From contig JABVXV010000347.1 of assembly GCA_013365325.1 (NCBI GenBank), forward strand, positions 14,321 through 63,718: a stretch of DNA of 49,398 bases. The letters are read 5' to 3'. The translations under genes were made by a program, and so were the position numbers. The stretch comes from Dipetalonema caudispina (lineage: Eukaryota; Nematoda; Chromadorea; Rhabditida; Onchocercidae). The notes beneath the pieces are model-generated. The model had not been told where the DNA came from. It saw nothing but the letters and a program-made list of their open reading frames with translations, and did not search any database. The stretch's first letter is position 1; each line of letters opens with the position of its first letter. Below are positions 26,267 to 37,900 of this stretch, piece after piece.

Positions 26267-27138
26267 TTTAACGCAAAATTTGTTGTACAATACAACTCTT
26301 TCAATACATTAATATGATATCCCGAAATAAACCGAGAAGATAATTGATATGAAGAAAAGGACGAAGAAAAACTGCAACTGCAAAAGAAATGAGGAAAAGT
26401 TAAAATTAAAGAAATTGACATACATTTCAAGATATGCATAAATATTTGGCGGAAACATAACAAAGATCAAAAACAGCAGATTACAAGACAAAACATTATT
26501 TCTATTCTAAATTTTAATTTGCTACACAAATAAAATATTGCGCTAAATGTCAAAAAAAAAAAAAAAAAAACCAATAATGCTCTTTCGTGTTTCACTTGCG
26601 AATAGAAATGCTAAGCAAATAAATTGAGGGGTGTGTAGTTTAGTTATGTAAATCATCTCTTAATCAATTTCGAACTAGGAATTTACCACAAAAATCTAGC
26701 TAGTTATTTTGTTTCCAAATTTTCTCGTAATAAAACATCAATGAGATCTTAGATGTTATCAAGAGAAAAATCTACCTACCAAGAATAATATCGGGTATTT
26801 TTTTTTCTCTCTCTTCTATTTGAGGAACAAACAAAAGAGATGCCAATAGTATTCATAATGACATATACATTAAGACTTAAAGTATCTTTAAAGTAACCTT
26901 TAGGTAAATATGAAAAGATGTAAAAGTTAATGGAAAGATTAGTCATTTTCAATTTAACTTAAAAAAAGGAAAGGACTGAAATTTTGCAAATTAATTAATT
27001 TAAACCAAGAGATATAGTTGAAGTAAACAACACACTTTAATTTAACAAACAAAGCCAATTAAATTATCCAATAGCCAACATAATTTGCAGCCGATATTTA
27101 ACGCTTCTAAATCTAACGGAGCCAATCGATTGCTCCTA

Positions 27139-27318
27139 ACGTGGCTGCTATTGGCCGCTTCATTAATATCATCGTTTCTATGTTTTCCTTTCTTTTTTGC
27201 TGTTTCGTTTGGGGTACGTGTATTGCGTATGTCTATCATGTGTCACGTAGGTGGTATAATTTGGATCTTTAGGTCTTAACGTATACCACTCATGTGTTAC
27301 GTAACATGACGTAAACAA
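27139..27318. promoter_or_regulatory. ACGT-core cluster upstream of the homeobox gene
   Basis: Six ACGT cores occur at 27139, 27216, 27245, 27279, 27299 and 27309, including TTACGTAACATGACGTAAAC. By a rough base-composition estimate about half a site would be expected in such a stretch. An inverted CCAAT element (ATTGGCC, near 27150) lies inside, and AGCCAATC lies about 20 bp before the first core. The cluster is about 0.9-1.05 kb upstream of the homeobox ATG and could be an enhancer or promoter responding to bZIP or bHLH factors. This is inferred from motif density only. Confidence 0.35.
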
Positions 27319-27475
27319 TATTATTTGGAATACGAGTATTTCTTATGTTTTCATTTGCTCATGTTCTCACGGTATTACTAATAGTTTAAAGTGTGGACCA
27401 GATTATCAAATGAAAGGGACACTAATGACTCAAACTTTAATATATTATTTGGTCATTCGACATTTCGAGATTGTT

Positions 27476-28350
27476 TTATGTCGAATTTCGCACACTATCA
27501 ATTTGTATCACAATTTCATTGATTTTTATTTTAAGATTTGGAACTGAAATGATGAATGTTCTCCATATATGAGACAATTGCTCTTTAATTATTTTATGAA
27601 GTAAATAACGAGAAGTTATTGTTGGAAAGACAAAAACGGTTGATAATCCAACATATGGCATTCATTCAGTTAATTAATAGTGAGAAATTGGAATATCGAA
27701 CAGTGGATTATTACCCAAATTAATAAAAATGTCGATTATTTTCCCTGTGAAATACCGCTCCTTTGTGATCATAATGTGAAAGCTTCGACTGTATTTTATT
27801 TGCTACTCAAAATATCTGGCATATATTCGTACATCTATAATGCGCAGTCATTAAGTCTACAGGTAACATGGGATACTTGTATTTCTTTTTTCTAATTCGA
27901 AAAACTCGAAAGTTCTTTTAAGTTGAATTCCATGCATTACTAATTTTTATCGCAGTTATATTGATTTTCATTTTAGGATTTGGAGCTGAGATGATAAAAT
28001 GGTGAATTCTCCATATATGAGATAAGCGGGACCATTCTATCACCATGGTTGTCATTTAATTATTCTATGAAGTAAATAACGAGTTTTTGTTGGGAAAACA
28101 AAAGCGATTGACAATCCAACATATGACATTCGCTCATTCAATTAATGGTGAGGAATTGGAATATCGGGGCATGGGTTGTTACCCAAATTATTAAAAAAAA
28201 TGTCAGTTATTTTCCGGACAAAGTGCGACTCTTTCGTAATCAATAGTATGAAGACTCAGACTGATATTTTGATTTGCTACGCAAGATGTCTGACATATAT
28301 TCATGCATCTATGAGATCTGAGCAGCATTAATCTACAGGTAATACGGGAT
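27476..28350 (+). repeat. Diverged tandem duplication, units of about 430 bp
   Basis: Block A (about 27476-27880) and block B (about 27930-28350) share in the same order CTCCATATATGAGA, ATGAAGTAAATAACGAG, AATCCAACATATG, AATTGGAATATCG, TTACCCAAATTA and a terminal CTACAGGTAA. Many substitutions and small indels separate them. Neither block has a convincing open frame. They directly precede the zinc-finger-like remnants and may belong to the same decayed locus. Confidence 0.75.
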
Positions 28351-28433
28351 ACTTGTCTGTTTATGAAGGGAAATTCGAAAGTTGCTCTGTTTTTGATATA
28401 ATCTTTTTGCTTAAATTTTCGCTGTTTTCAATG

Positions 28434-29012
28434 ATCTTCGTTTTTTTCGTTTTTATGGTTCTTACATAACCGAATATTTTATTAGCGAATTCATACTGGT
28501 AAGAAGCCGTTCATTTACGGCATCAAAATATTCAACCTGGAAAAGTTTGTGGACGAGTTCATATTGATGGATCAAATAGAATTGGAGCAATTTAAACGGG
28601 TCGATTAACCAATCTACGATTACTGCATAATTTGGGCTTTTGGTATTTTAATTTCGTTCAGTGAGAAATTGAGGGCATCCAGCTTAACTCTTTTTGACAA
28701 CCGATGGAGCAGCCAATTCGAAATCTTCGTTTTTTTCGTTTTTATGGTTCTTACATAACCGAGGATTTTATTAGTGAATTCATACTGGTAAGAAGCCGTT
28801 CATTTACGGCATCAAAATATTCAACCTGGAAAAGTTTGTGGACGAGTTCATATTGATGGATCAAATAGAATTGGAGCAATTTAAACGGCTCGATTAACCA
28901 ATCTACGATTACTGCATAATTTGGGCTTTTGGTACTTTAATTTCGTTCAATGAGAAATTTAGGTCATCCAGCTTAACTCTTTTTGACAACCGATGGAGCA
29001 GCTAATTCGAAA
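28434..29012 (+). repeat. 289-bp near-identical tandem duplication
   Basis: Unit 1 is 28434-28722 and unit 2 is 28723-29012. I count roughly eight to ten mismatches and almost no indels, so the duplication is much younger than the flanking 27476-28350 pair. Each unit contains the frame RIHTGKKPFIYGIKIF, which resembles a zinc-finger linker and the start of a finger, followed by a stop about 28 codons later. Confidence 0.92.
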
Positions 29013-29560
29013 TTTCAAAATGCTGAGGACTGATATAAGGGGACGAACGACCATTCAAATGTGATCAGGTTGGTTTGGATCATATACGGAACATCGGTGG
29101 GGAGCCAGCTAGCTGCGTCATTGCAGTCTAATTTCAGTAATTCGAAGGAAACTATGTCAATGAAAAACTGCTTCACTACAGTTTATTAACCGTATTTTAC
29201 TAGTTTGGAACTTCGCCTAAAACGGATATATATAAATATATATAAAGGTGAGAAACCGTTCAAGTATAATGTACTTAATCTAAATTGTGTTGACGGAATA
29301 TCGAATTCCACGAGTAAATTCATATCGTTGAGAAGCCGCGAAGTTATAACCTCGCAAGGGAATTTATACCGATGACGAATCGTTTTACTGCGATTTATTA
29401 ACAACTACATTTTACTAATCTGAAATTTCAATACTGGAAACGAATATGGACAAAGGCGAAAAACCGTTCAAGTGTACTTTGCTTAATCTAAGTTAACGGA
29501 ATATCAAATCCCAGAGGCGAATTCGTGTCGTAAGAAGTTATTCATTCAATCCGATTTCAA
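28434..29560 (+). pseudogene. Decayed C2H2 (Krüppel-type) zinc-finger array
   Basis: At least four positions translate to the inter-finger linker: 'IHTGKKPFIY' in each copy of the 289-bp duplication (about 28490-28520 and 28779-28809), 'GEKPFKYNVLNLN' at 29247-29285, and 'GEKPFKCTLLNLS' at 29456-29494. The last continues after a stop as RNIKSQRRIR, close to the helix of a finger. Zinc-binding Cys and His residues are mostly lost, and stops and frame changes break every unit. I see no intact start, intron structure or complete finger. I read this as remnants of a zinc-finger gene on the + strand. A chance match to one linker is possible, but repeated matches in register are unlikely. Confidence 0.55.
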
Positions 29561-30616
29561 TGGTAAATGGCTTCTTCAGGGTATTTCAAGCTTTTTTTCG
29601 AAAATGGAGTTCTTAATTTGCTACAAATGTTGTAGCATCATCATGTTGCGCTTCATTCAGTGATGAAGCTGGGCAGTTTAATTTATTGTAGTATGTGGAA
29701 GAAATAATCAACTGTTTACTTATATGAGTCAGCTACATCTTTACCGCCTAATAAAAGACTTTATTCTTAGGACTGTACTCAATTACATAACTGGAATAAC
29801 TCCAGTTAGATTTCAGTTTTTTCTCCTTTGAAATAACAGTCTTTGGGAGGGGAGACTTTTAATACTGCCCATCTCACTGTTTGACACCTTATAAAGATTT
29901 CATGTTTGCGTTTAAAATATAGTCCTGCCTTGACACTTATCCCTCCTCGTTTTACTAGCGGAATAATTAAGATCATTTCCATTTTTATGAGTGGAGGTTA
30001 CCGCCACTCGTGTTATTCATTATATCGCTATGTACATTATGCCGTTTTGTTGCATTTGAGTGATTTGATTAATAAAACTTTTTCATATTTTTTTCCGTAA
30101 TACATCGAGATGAGTTGAGAGGGGAAAGGACTGGCGAGTAAGGAAATGCAATAAAACACCAAAAAACTGACTCAACTCATAAGATACATGACTTTTTGGA
30201 GTTTTAGCAAGAACCTTAAAGGCTCCATAAGACCACAGTCAACCTAGTATTAGCATGTTAGGTATGAGTGAACGAATTACTCATACAGCTTAGAAATCCT
30301 AGCGTCAGTGCAGAGATTTCGAGTTAAAGCCTAAGATTTTAAATCGTTATGAATCTATTTTTGCTTGAAAAAAGTCAAACGAAGAGGAATCATGTCTTTT
30401 GCTGCTTGGGAAGAAAATTTTAATTTTGTGGAGGGATTACAAGTGCTTGTAAATTGACGTGTAGGGGAGGTCAAATGCACGCATTTATGCGTTCATTAAA
30501 AGGTAGCACAAGTCAAAAGTGGTATTATAATTGCACTAACAATAATGAAGATTCAAAATCGGGGCAGAAGGTCCTTTATGTCCGAATATACAAAAAAAAG
30601 TAACGATTAAAAAAGA

Positions 30617-30940
30617 TTGCTCTTTTACGGAAGTCAGAATCATAGACAATCAGAACTTAGTAAAAATTATAGATATTCTTTAAACAAAATTAAAGGAAAA
30701 TTTATTCCTCAAAGTTCCAAAAAACAATTTCCAAAAAATTATGAGAGGAATACTTTGTTGACTATCACAAATCTTAAAAGGAAAGCACCTATAAAAACTT
30801 TAACAAAGCTAAAGAGATGTTGCTGCTCTTCACCGATCCAGTTGTCCCCTAAAAAAAATCCAGAAAGTTTTAAAAATTATTTCAGTTTAATTCGAACAAA
30901 TCGGTGTATCCAAACTACCAAAAATAACAATTCTGAATGA
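30617..30940 (+). other. Unassigned 107-codon open frame
   Basis: A Lys/Asn/Ser-rich frame (KIKGKFIPQSSKKQFPKNYE..., then LKRCCCSSPIQLSPKKN) opens after a stop with a TTG and no early ATG, and ends at TGA. Its composition is less repetitive than the surrounding chance frames. There is no recognised domain, no homologue that I know and no clear acceptor upstream. It could be a terminal exon of an unrecognised gene, a pseudogene fragment or chance. Confidence 0.15.
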
Positions 30941-31952
30941 GATTCTCATAAGAAGGAAACAATGGTATATTGAATTTGCAGGACAACAGCTGGAAATTTT
31001 GATCATTTGATCATTCTTGTTTGAGGATAAGACGGTAATAAAACACGAAGAAATTGTACCAAAAAAGGAGAGGAAAAGATGGCAGGCTGTTGACACTATT
31101 TCCAACGATATCTAAAAGAATTACAGCTTTTTGAAATACTGAAATCAAATCTACGAATACAGAAAGCTACATGATATCTCTGGAGTGCAAACACGAAAAG
31201 CTAGGAAAAAATAGGCAATTTAGTAACAAAATGGATCAACAAACAAAAATAAATTTTAGAAAATTTAAATAAAACATATGCAATCCACATATTCATGCAG
31301 AAAGGAAAACAGAACAAGAAAAATACAAAAAAAGAGGAGAAAATTCGTGAGAGAAATGTTTTTTGGTGACGTGAAGTTGGAAAGCAAGGGAATTCTTTTT
31401 TCTCGTTCAACAATCGTATTCGAATTACTTGGCCTCTCAATTTTTCCTCTCTTTTTTTGATGGAGATGAAGAAAATTATTGAAGTGAAGAAAAAGAAAAA
31501 CAAGAAATTTGAGCAAAAAAAAGAAAAATTATACTACAACTTATAAACAACAACAGTAACATTGTCTTCAAGATGAGATGCACTTCTAAATATTAATAGT
31601 TAACAGTTAGCTTCAATTATTTAGCCTCAACTCATCATTGCCTATCTTTGAACCAATCCTATCGTGATTCCGTAACAATTCTTGAGGTAAGAATTTGAAT
31701 TAAAATGTTATTTGGTCTTTCTTCAGAATATACTTGCAAATACTAGTGTAAAGTTCAGAGATCATAATTTCAGAAATCATGTAAGACAAGTTACTTTTTC
31801 TGCGGTGATTCTAGTTCGATACTCTTTCCTCAGCTATTTTAATATTCAGTTCCCAGAACACTTTTCGATATTAGTTCTCATTCGACAGCTGATAATCCAT
31901 AAATTGAACCAAAATGCAACAAAGCGGACTTATAGTTGACAAATGTAATAAA

Positions 31953-34900
31953 TTAAAATTCATCCTCATTTCTGTCGAATCGTGTTAAGCTAATGTCTGT
32001 TTCTGATTTACGCCTGCTGCTAAGATGACCAGAATTGCCAACATTTCGTCGCCATGATGAGGTACCATTACGTCGGTTCGAGAAACACAATGGCTGGAAA
32101 AAAACAACATTACCAAAATGTTACCAGACTTCTGCAGTCATTCAGTATAACAAGCCTTTTGCCGATGACACGCTGCAGGTAGGAGACTTACGAACTTAAT
32201 ATTTTACATGATTTTTGAAAAAAGTTATTGTTGCGGCAAAAATTGCTATCTTCAATAGGTTCAGTGAACCAAGAGTAAACACAAAAACGAACTATCCTAC
32301 CCACAATTATAACTCTCTGATTCCTGAAAAAAGCATATCGTGATGTTTTAAATAGCACTAAAATGAATACAGAAATGAAACAATGTTGGACCTTTGTTTG
32401 AACATTGGTCTCATTATTATTCGATGAATAACGAATATTTCCACTGCTACTGGAATGATTTAATCGCTGATTATCTGGTCTGTTGATGAATGAAGTCTGA
32501 AAAAAAAACTGGCATAACTAGCCGAACGTTACAACCCAAGCTTGAAATGCTAAATGATAAACTATGTTGTATTTCAACGTATACTTTTGGTAAATCTTGA
32601 GAATTTAATCCTAGTAAGAATAAATAATGTCAAAATATTAAGCAAAAAGTAACATTACTTCGCTTTGATCAATGTGTCCTGCACTAGTAGTTCGTACAAG
32701 TCTAGTGCTATCACTAACAGGGAACAATTCCTCGTCCAGATAGTCATCTATATTTATTTGATTGGACACAACGAATGACATCTAAATAATATGCACATTG
32801 TCATCATAAATGTTTAATTCATACTTAATTTACCATATTATAAGTATTTTTATTTATAGAAAAGCTACCCTTTATAAATTCAACATTTTGATCCAATCGT
32901 TTGGTCACTATCATAAAAGCAAGATAAACACTTCCTTTTCAGCTTATTTTATAAAAAACATCTTTCTCAGAATGAAAATGGAAACGGGCATACTCAAGAG
33001 TGAAAAGATGGTTTTATGATAAAATGTACGCAGAGAAAGGTACCTCGCGAAATTCATCATCAGGAAAATTAAGCGTCCCATCCTCAGCGTGTCTCAACAG
33101 AATCCCAACAATTTGGGCGAAAGTGGGACGTTCACGAGGATCGTATTTCCAACACCGTTTCATTAATTCATACCTGAAAAGTACCAAACATGATATTCAA
33201 GGCCATCTTACACTTAGAATTAAAAAAATATGGCATTATAAGCGAAGTGAGGGATCACTTTTCATAATACAAAGAAATTTTATTCAAATGGCCTCGAGTT
33301 CGTCTTCCTCACTACAGCATTTCATCAGGTAAAGGTTGTATTAAAATCTGCAAACATACCAAAAGTCCGGACAACCAGTTGGTCTAGTCAGTACTTTTTT
33401 CTTCACACCAATATAATCAAAAACACTTTCATTAGCTAAACCCAAATACGGTTGTTGAGCCAACGTAAGCATTTCGTAAAGTGTTATACCGTAAGACCTG
33501 TATGAAATTGGCAATTGGTAAATGCGAATGATATTTTATTTTATTTTATCTCGAACAACATCTAAAATTTTATTACGTGCATGAAGTTCACTCTAACGGA
33601 ATTGAAATCCTCTCCATCAATATTCCGAACCCCAATACTTTCTCTGCTCATTCTTCAGCAAAGAGACAAACAAATCAAAAACTAAAATCTTTAAATCGAC
33701 AGCCAAGTCTACAAATGTCACATTGTAACTTTTTACATTTTAATAGCGTTTCACTGATTAGAAAAATATTTCATTAAATTGCATCAAACGAACCTTTCAA
33801 GTCTTCCAAATGAAGCATAGAAGCTAAGGAAATGATAAAAATAATTTTTCCACCTTTATTTTCATATTCTCTAAACTACTTACGATACTCAATCCATTAT
33901 AATTTTATACAATAAATCCCTACCAGACATCTGACTTCATAGTGAATTTACCATCCATCAACGATTCTGGTGCCATCCATCGCACTGGCATCAAACGTTT
34001 TCCTTTAAAATGAAAAATTAATAAAAAACTTCAACCCGATAATTTTCGAGGATATGAAAAGTACAAAACTTTTATACATATTCACATGACTTCTAAAAGT
34101 TAGAGAAACATGGTGATCAATTAAGATTCCCGAATTCTGTATTTGCATCTTTCAATCTATGCAATGCTTTCAATGAATCCTAAATATGCAAAATTATGAA
34201 CAGACCTGCTGGCTTATAGTACTCATGGTAATATATATCCCTTGCCATACCAAAATCACCTATCTTCACCGTATCGAATTCATTCACCTAAAATGTGTAA
34301 AAAACTTGATGAAAATCACGACAAGTAGAATGAGAGAATAGTGTATTTCGGAAAAAGTGACCAAACTTTAATTTAAATCTCGAAATACCATGCAGTTTCT
34401 GGCAGCTAAGTCACGATGGCAGAATTTCAACGATTCCAGATAAGCCATTCCATCAGCAATTTGTGATGCCCAACGGAAGAAGTCGATTGCACCTGGCACT
34501 GGCAAACCATGAACGTTTTCCTCAGCATTTGGTCGTCTGGATCGTAAATAGTCACGTAGATTACCCTTTAACATAAAATGAATGCCTTTAATACAGTAAA
34601 AAAGTGCGCATATAGAAAGCAAAATCTTAAAACATAGGATTAGGAAAGCAATATTTTCCATCTTTTATGGTTGAACTGCTCTTCTCTTTTAACATCCATA
34701 AAGACAAAAACTACCTTTTTCATCATTTCCATCACGACTAGAACGGGCTGACCATCCGACACAACGCCGTAGAGTTTAACGATAAAAGGTGTATTGAACT
34801 GTTTCATAACGCTTGCTTCGATAAGAAAGTGAAGACGCTCCGCGCTATTTGCTGTTTCGGATACTGTTTTGATTGCACATTCACCGAAAACAGCACCCAA

Positions 34901-37900
34901 ATACGATTTACAGTTGTCACCATATCCACGATATACCTGCAACCTCGAAACAAAATTCTAGAGCTCCGGCACTATCCTCATTTAAATCTAGCAAAGCTGG
35001 ACCTCAATTTCTTCAAAAAATATGAAGATTGAACAAATATGAGAGTTGTCGGCCCTACAATATTACCTTCCCGAAAGTTCCCCTGCCGATCTCTTCTTCT
35101 AAATGAATTGCACTTCGTTTCAATTCCCATTCATCCGGTTTATAAACATCCATTTGGCTCAGATATTCAGGATTTGCTGAAATTTGTTGCCGTACGTATT
35201 CACGAACCTAGAAAGAAACTGCAATTTAATAAATCATTTTATCGAGATGAAGTATGCAGAAAGATAAACAAAAAAACCTTTTTTAAATAAGTTCGGAAAC
35301 TACCAAAAATATACCTTTTCTCCTAATATTTTCCTGGATATATAATATGCAGCCAAGGAACCGATAGATAATACAAGGAGAACAATGGCAGTGATAAATG
35401 AAATTACCTAAAATATACAAAAAAGTTCTACTGACTAACCAAGTGTCAAACAATAATTGTTACGTTTTTTGCATCAATATTTTTTCTAATATAGTAACTG
35501 AAAAAAACTGAAACAAAGTACAGTAACTACGAACTATATTATTCGTGTAAAGTTCGGTGGTTCATTTTCTCTTTTTTTTAATTTAAGATTCAGTTAAGTT
35601 TGACTTTTGGATCCATAAATCTTGCCTATCAATTACTGAAACTTAAACTGCACAGAGCTGATCGTATCGTTTTATTCAATTATAATTCTAATAGCTTACT
35701 GTTGTTGTAAAGAATGTTGGCTTCACAATTCTGAATAATTTATGAGCTACGGCTATTTCCTTGATGGCATGAAATGAGAGGGAAGCCATAGATATTGTTT
35801 CCACCTGTACCAGATACTCACCCTCTGCCAACCCACTGAACACCACACCTTCACGTTCCCGAAAATTATTTGCCTTCACGCACTGGCTTATTGGTGTCTG
35901 GAAAAAAAAATTGGTTACAAAAAATCGATACTAAATCTATCTAATAAAATCAAAAATATATTAAAGCTGTCCTTATCACTAAGACAGACCACAAGCAGTG
36001 CAAGTTATTCCTTCAATAAGCTTTCATCATGAGAGGTATGGTAACCTTGAGAAAAAGCACCAGCGATAGGGCAACAATTAGGTAAGACAATGTTATCAGC
36101 CTGAGAACTATTAACGAACTTGAGCAAGATTTTCAGCCACTACGGTAACTCTGTATGCAAGTATGATGCCATTTGGATTTGGCGGCTCCTGCCAAGTTAT
36201 TTTACGACTGCGCGGGTCTTGTTTGAACGAAGTTGAGTTAAGCACTTTGATAGTTCTATTGTCAACCAAATCATTTGATGCTGAAATAATCAACCAGGAA
36301 TCAAATTTTTCAGTCTCTTGAAAAGCTCCAGAGATTTAAAATCTGATCTGTTGAAGTTCCAAAAAGATTACAAATCTCGAAAACTCACTTTCTCACTTTC
36401 CGACCCGCATTAATTAAGAAAACTAACAAGAACATTTGAAAATCCGAGTAACTGATCTATATTTGAGAAAGGGGAAAAGGGATGTTGGGAATTCCCTAAC
36501 AATCTTTTAAAAAAGTAATTACCGATAGGTGCTGTGCGTACGACCATCCAGCCCGGTCGTTGTGAGCAATAAGCACCTCCTGGAGCCGATATGTTTTGAC
36601 ATGCATGAATCTGCAGATATAAATGTTAATAAACATCTGTTCTATAATGTCAATTTCGTTTTGTCCTTTTTGTCGAAAAGATCAAAAAAAAAGAAAACAA
36701 TAACGAAACCTGGAGACATTTAACAAAACAATGTAACGCATTAGTGATGCAAGCGCGACTTTGCAAACGACTTTTAAGCACTTCAAATAAAATCTTGTAA
36801 TGATAACTAAATGAAATCAGTGCTATGAAATAACATAAACAACTGTTTACTCTCATTACAGATCGAACCCTGAATAGCAAATGTGCGAGCATCATCATGA
36901 ATGCCGAAAAACGAACCCATATCTGGTATTGTGTATAATGGCGCAAGCCAACGATTGATAGACGACGTGTGGTGACGTTAATTTTATGAGTACCAATATC
37001 CAATTCCGATCGATACAAACTCGTAGTTTCATTCATGTCGTTTTGTGTTATAAATATAAACCTTTCGTCACCATACTGCTTTTCATTTGGTTCATTGTAA
37101 TCTTTCAAGACTGATCGGCGACTACGACGGATTCGCGATTTCTCAGTCAAACTTTTCTTCGAATCTCTAGAAGAATCAATATACGTAGTGACTGAAGATT
37201 ATAAATGGTAATTAGGTTCCAATAAAGCAATATACGCCATTAATGTAAACCTAAACCTCACGTCAGCATATTGCTTCCTAAGTAAATTCGAGAAAATCTA
37301 AAGTTTTGGCCTACTCAAAAATATCTACTCCTAAAAATTTGTTACAATAGAATTTAAAATTTATCAAATCGAGCGACAAAAATTTGCGAAATTATTCAGA
37401 TAATTTTGAATTTAATCAAGCGAAAAGACATACTGTTGCACAAAAACCAAATTCTGCACAGCATTTTCAAAATCAGCTTCGTTAGCTCTTTCATCTTCCA
37501 GAAATATATCATTTGATTTTGACTGCTGCTGCTAAAAAATCGATCAGTGATAGTTGAACTGGTTAAATGACCTGATTAAGGTGATAATATAAATCATCAA
37601 CAACGGTTACTCTAAGCAGTCGACAATCGCAGCATCCGGCTTTTAAGCAAGATCGTTGTGCAGGAGAAGTATGCTGTGTAAATCGATCACTTATATCCTT
37701 TTGATGTCTCAAACCCACACCTGGAATAAATACAGAAGAAAATAAGCAATGATGCACACAGTACATACCGATTTTATACAAATTTCATCACTAAACAAAA
37801 ACCCTTTGAATGCAAAAATGAAATCTTTTTTGAATCACTGCTTGCGTTTTAACAAATACCGCGGTGCTTATATCCTCAGAATTTACCAGCTTTATCATCA

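Larger units (their letters stand above)
26267..31952. other. Gene-poor region between the ceh-20-like and daf-2 genes
   Basis: About 5.7 kb lies upstream of the homeobox gene and downstream of daf-2 (both minus). The first kilobase is the likely homeobox promoter. The stretch 27060-27320 is less AT-rich and has ACGT cores and CCAAT-like sequence. The stretch 27476-29560 holds duplicated blocks and zinc-finger-like remnants. From 29560 to 31550 I see no gene; a 107-codon open frame at 30617-30940 is described separately. The A/G-rich tract 31270-31540 gives overlapping low-complexity frames on both strands that I do not regard as coding. Confidence 0.5.

Noticed and set aside
27042..27279. 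Opposed open frames near 27.1 kb, one with a signal-peptide-like start
   Set aside because: Both are short and overlap each other within the likely homeobox promoter. The hydrophobic frame has no continuation or donor that I can support.
31201..31516. Hydrophobic or Phe-rich open frames on the minus strand downstream of daf-2
   Set aside because: They are overlapping frames in an A/G-rich tract present in several registers, with no domain or splice context.
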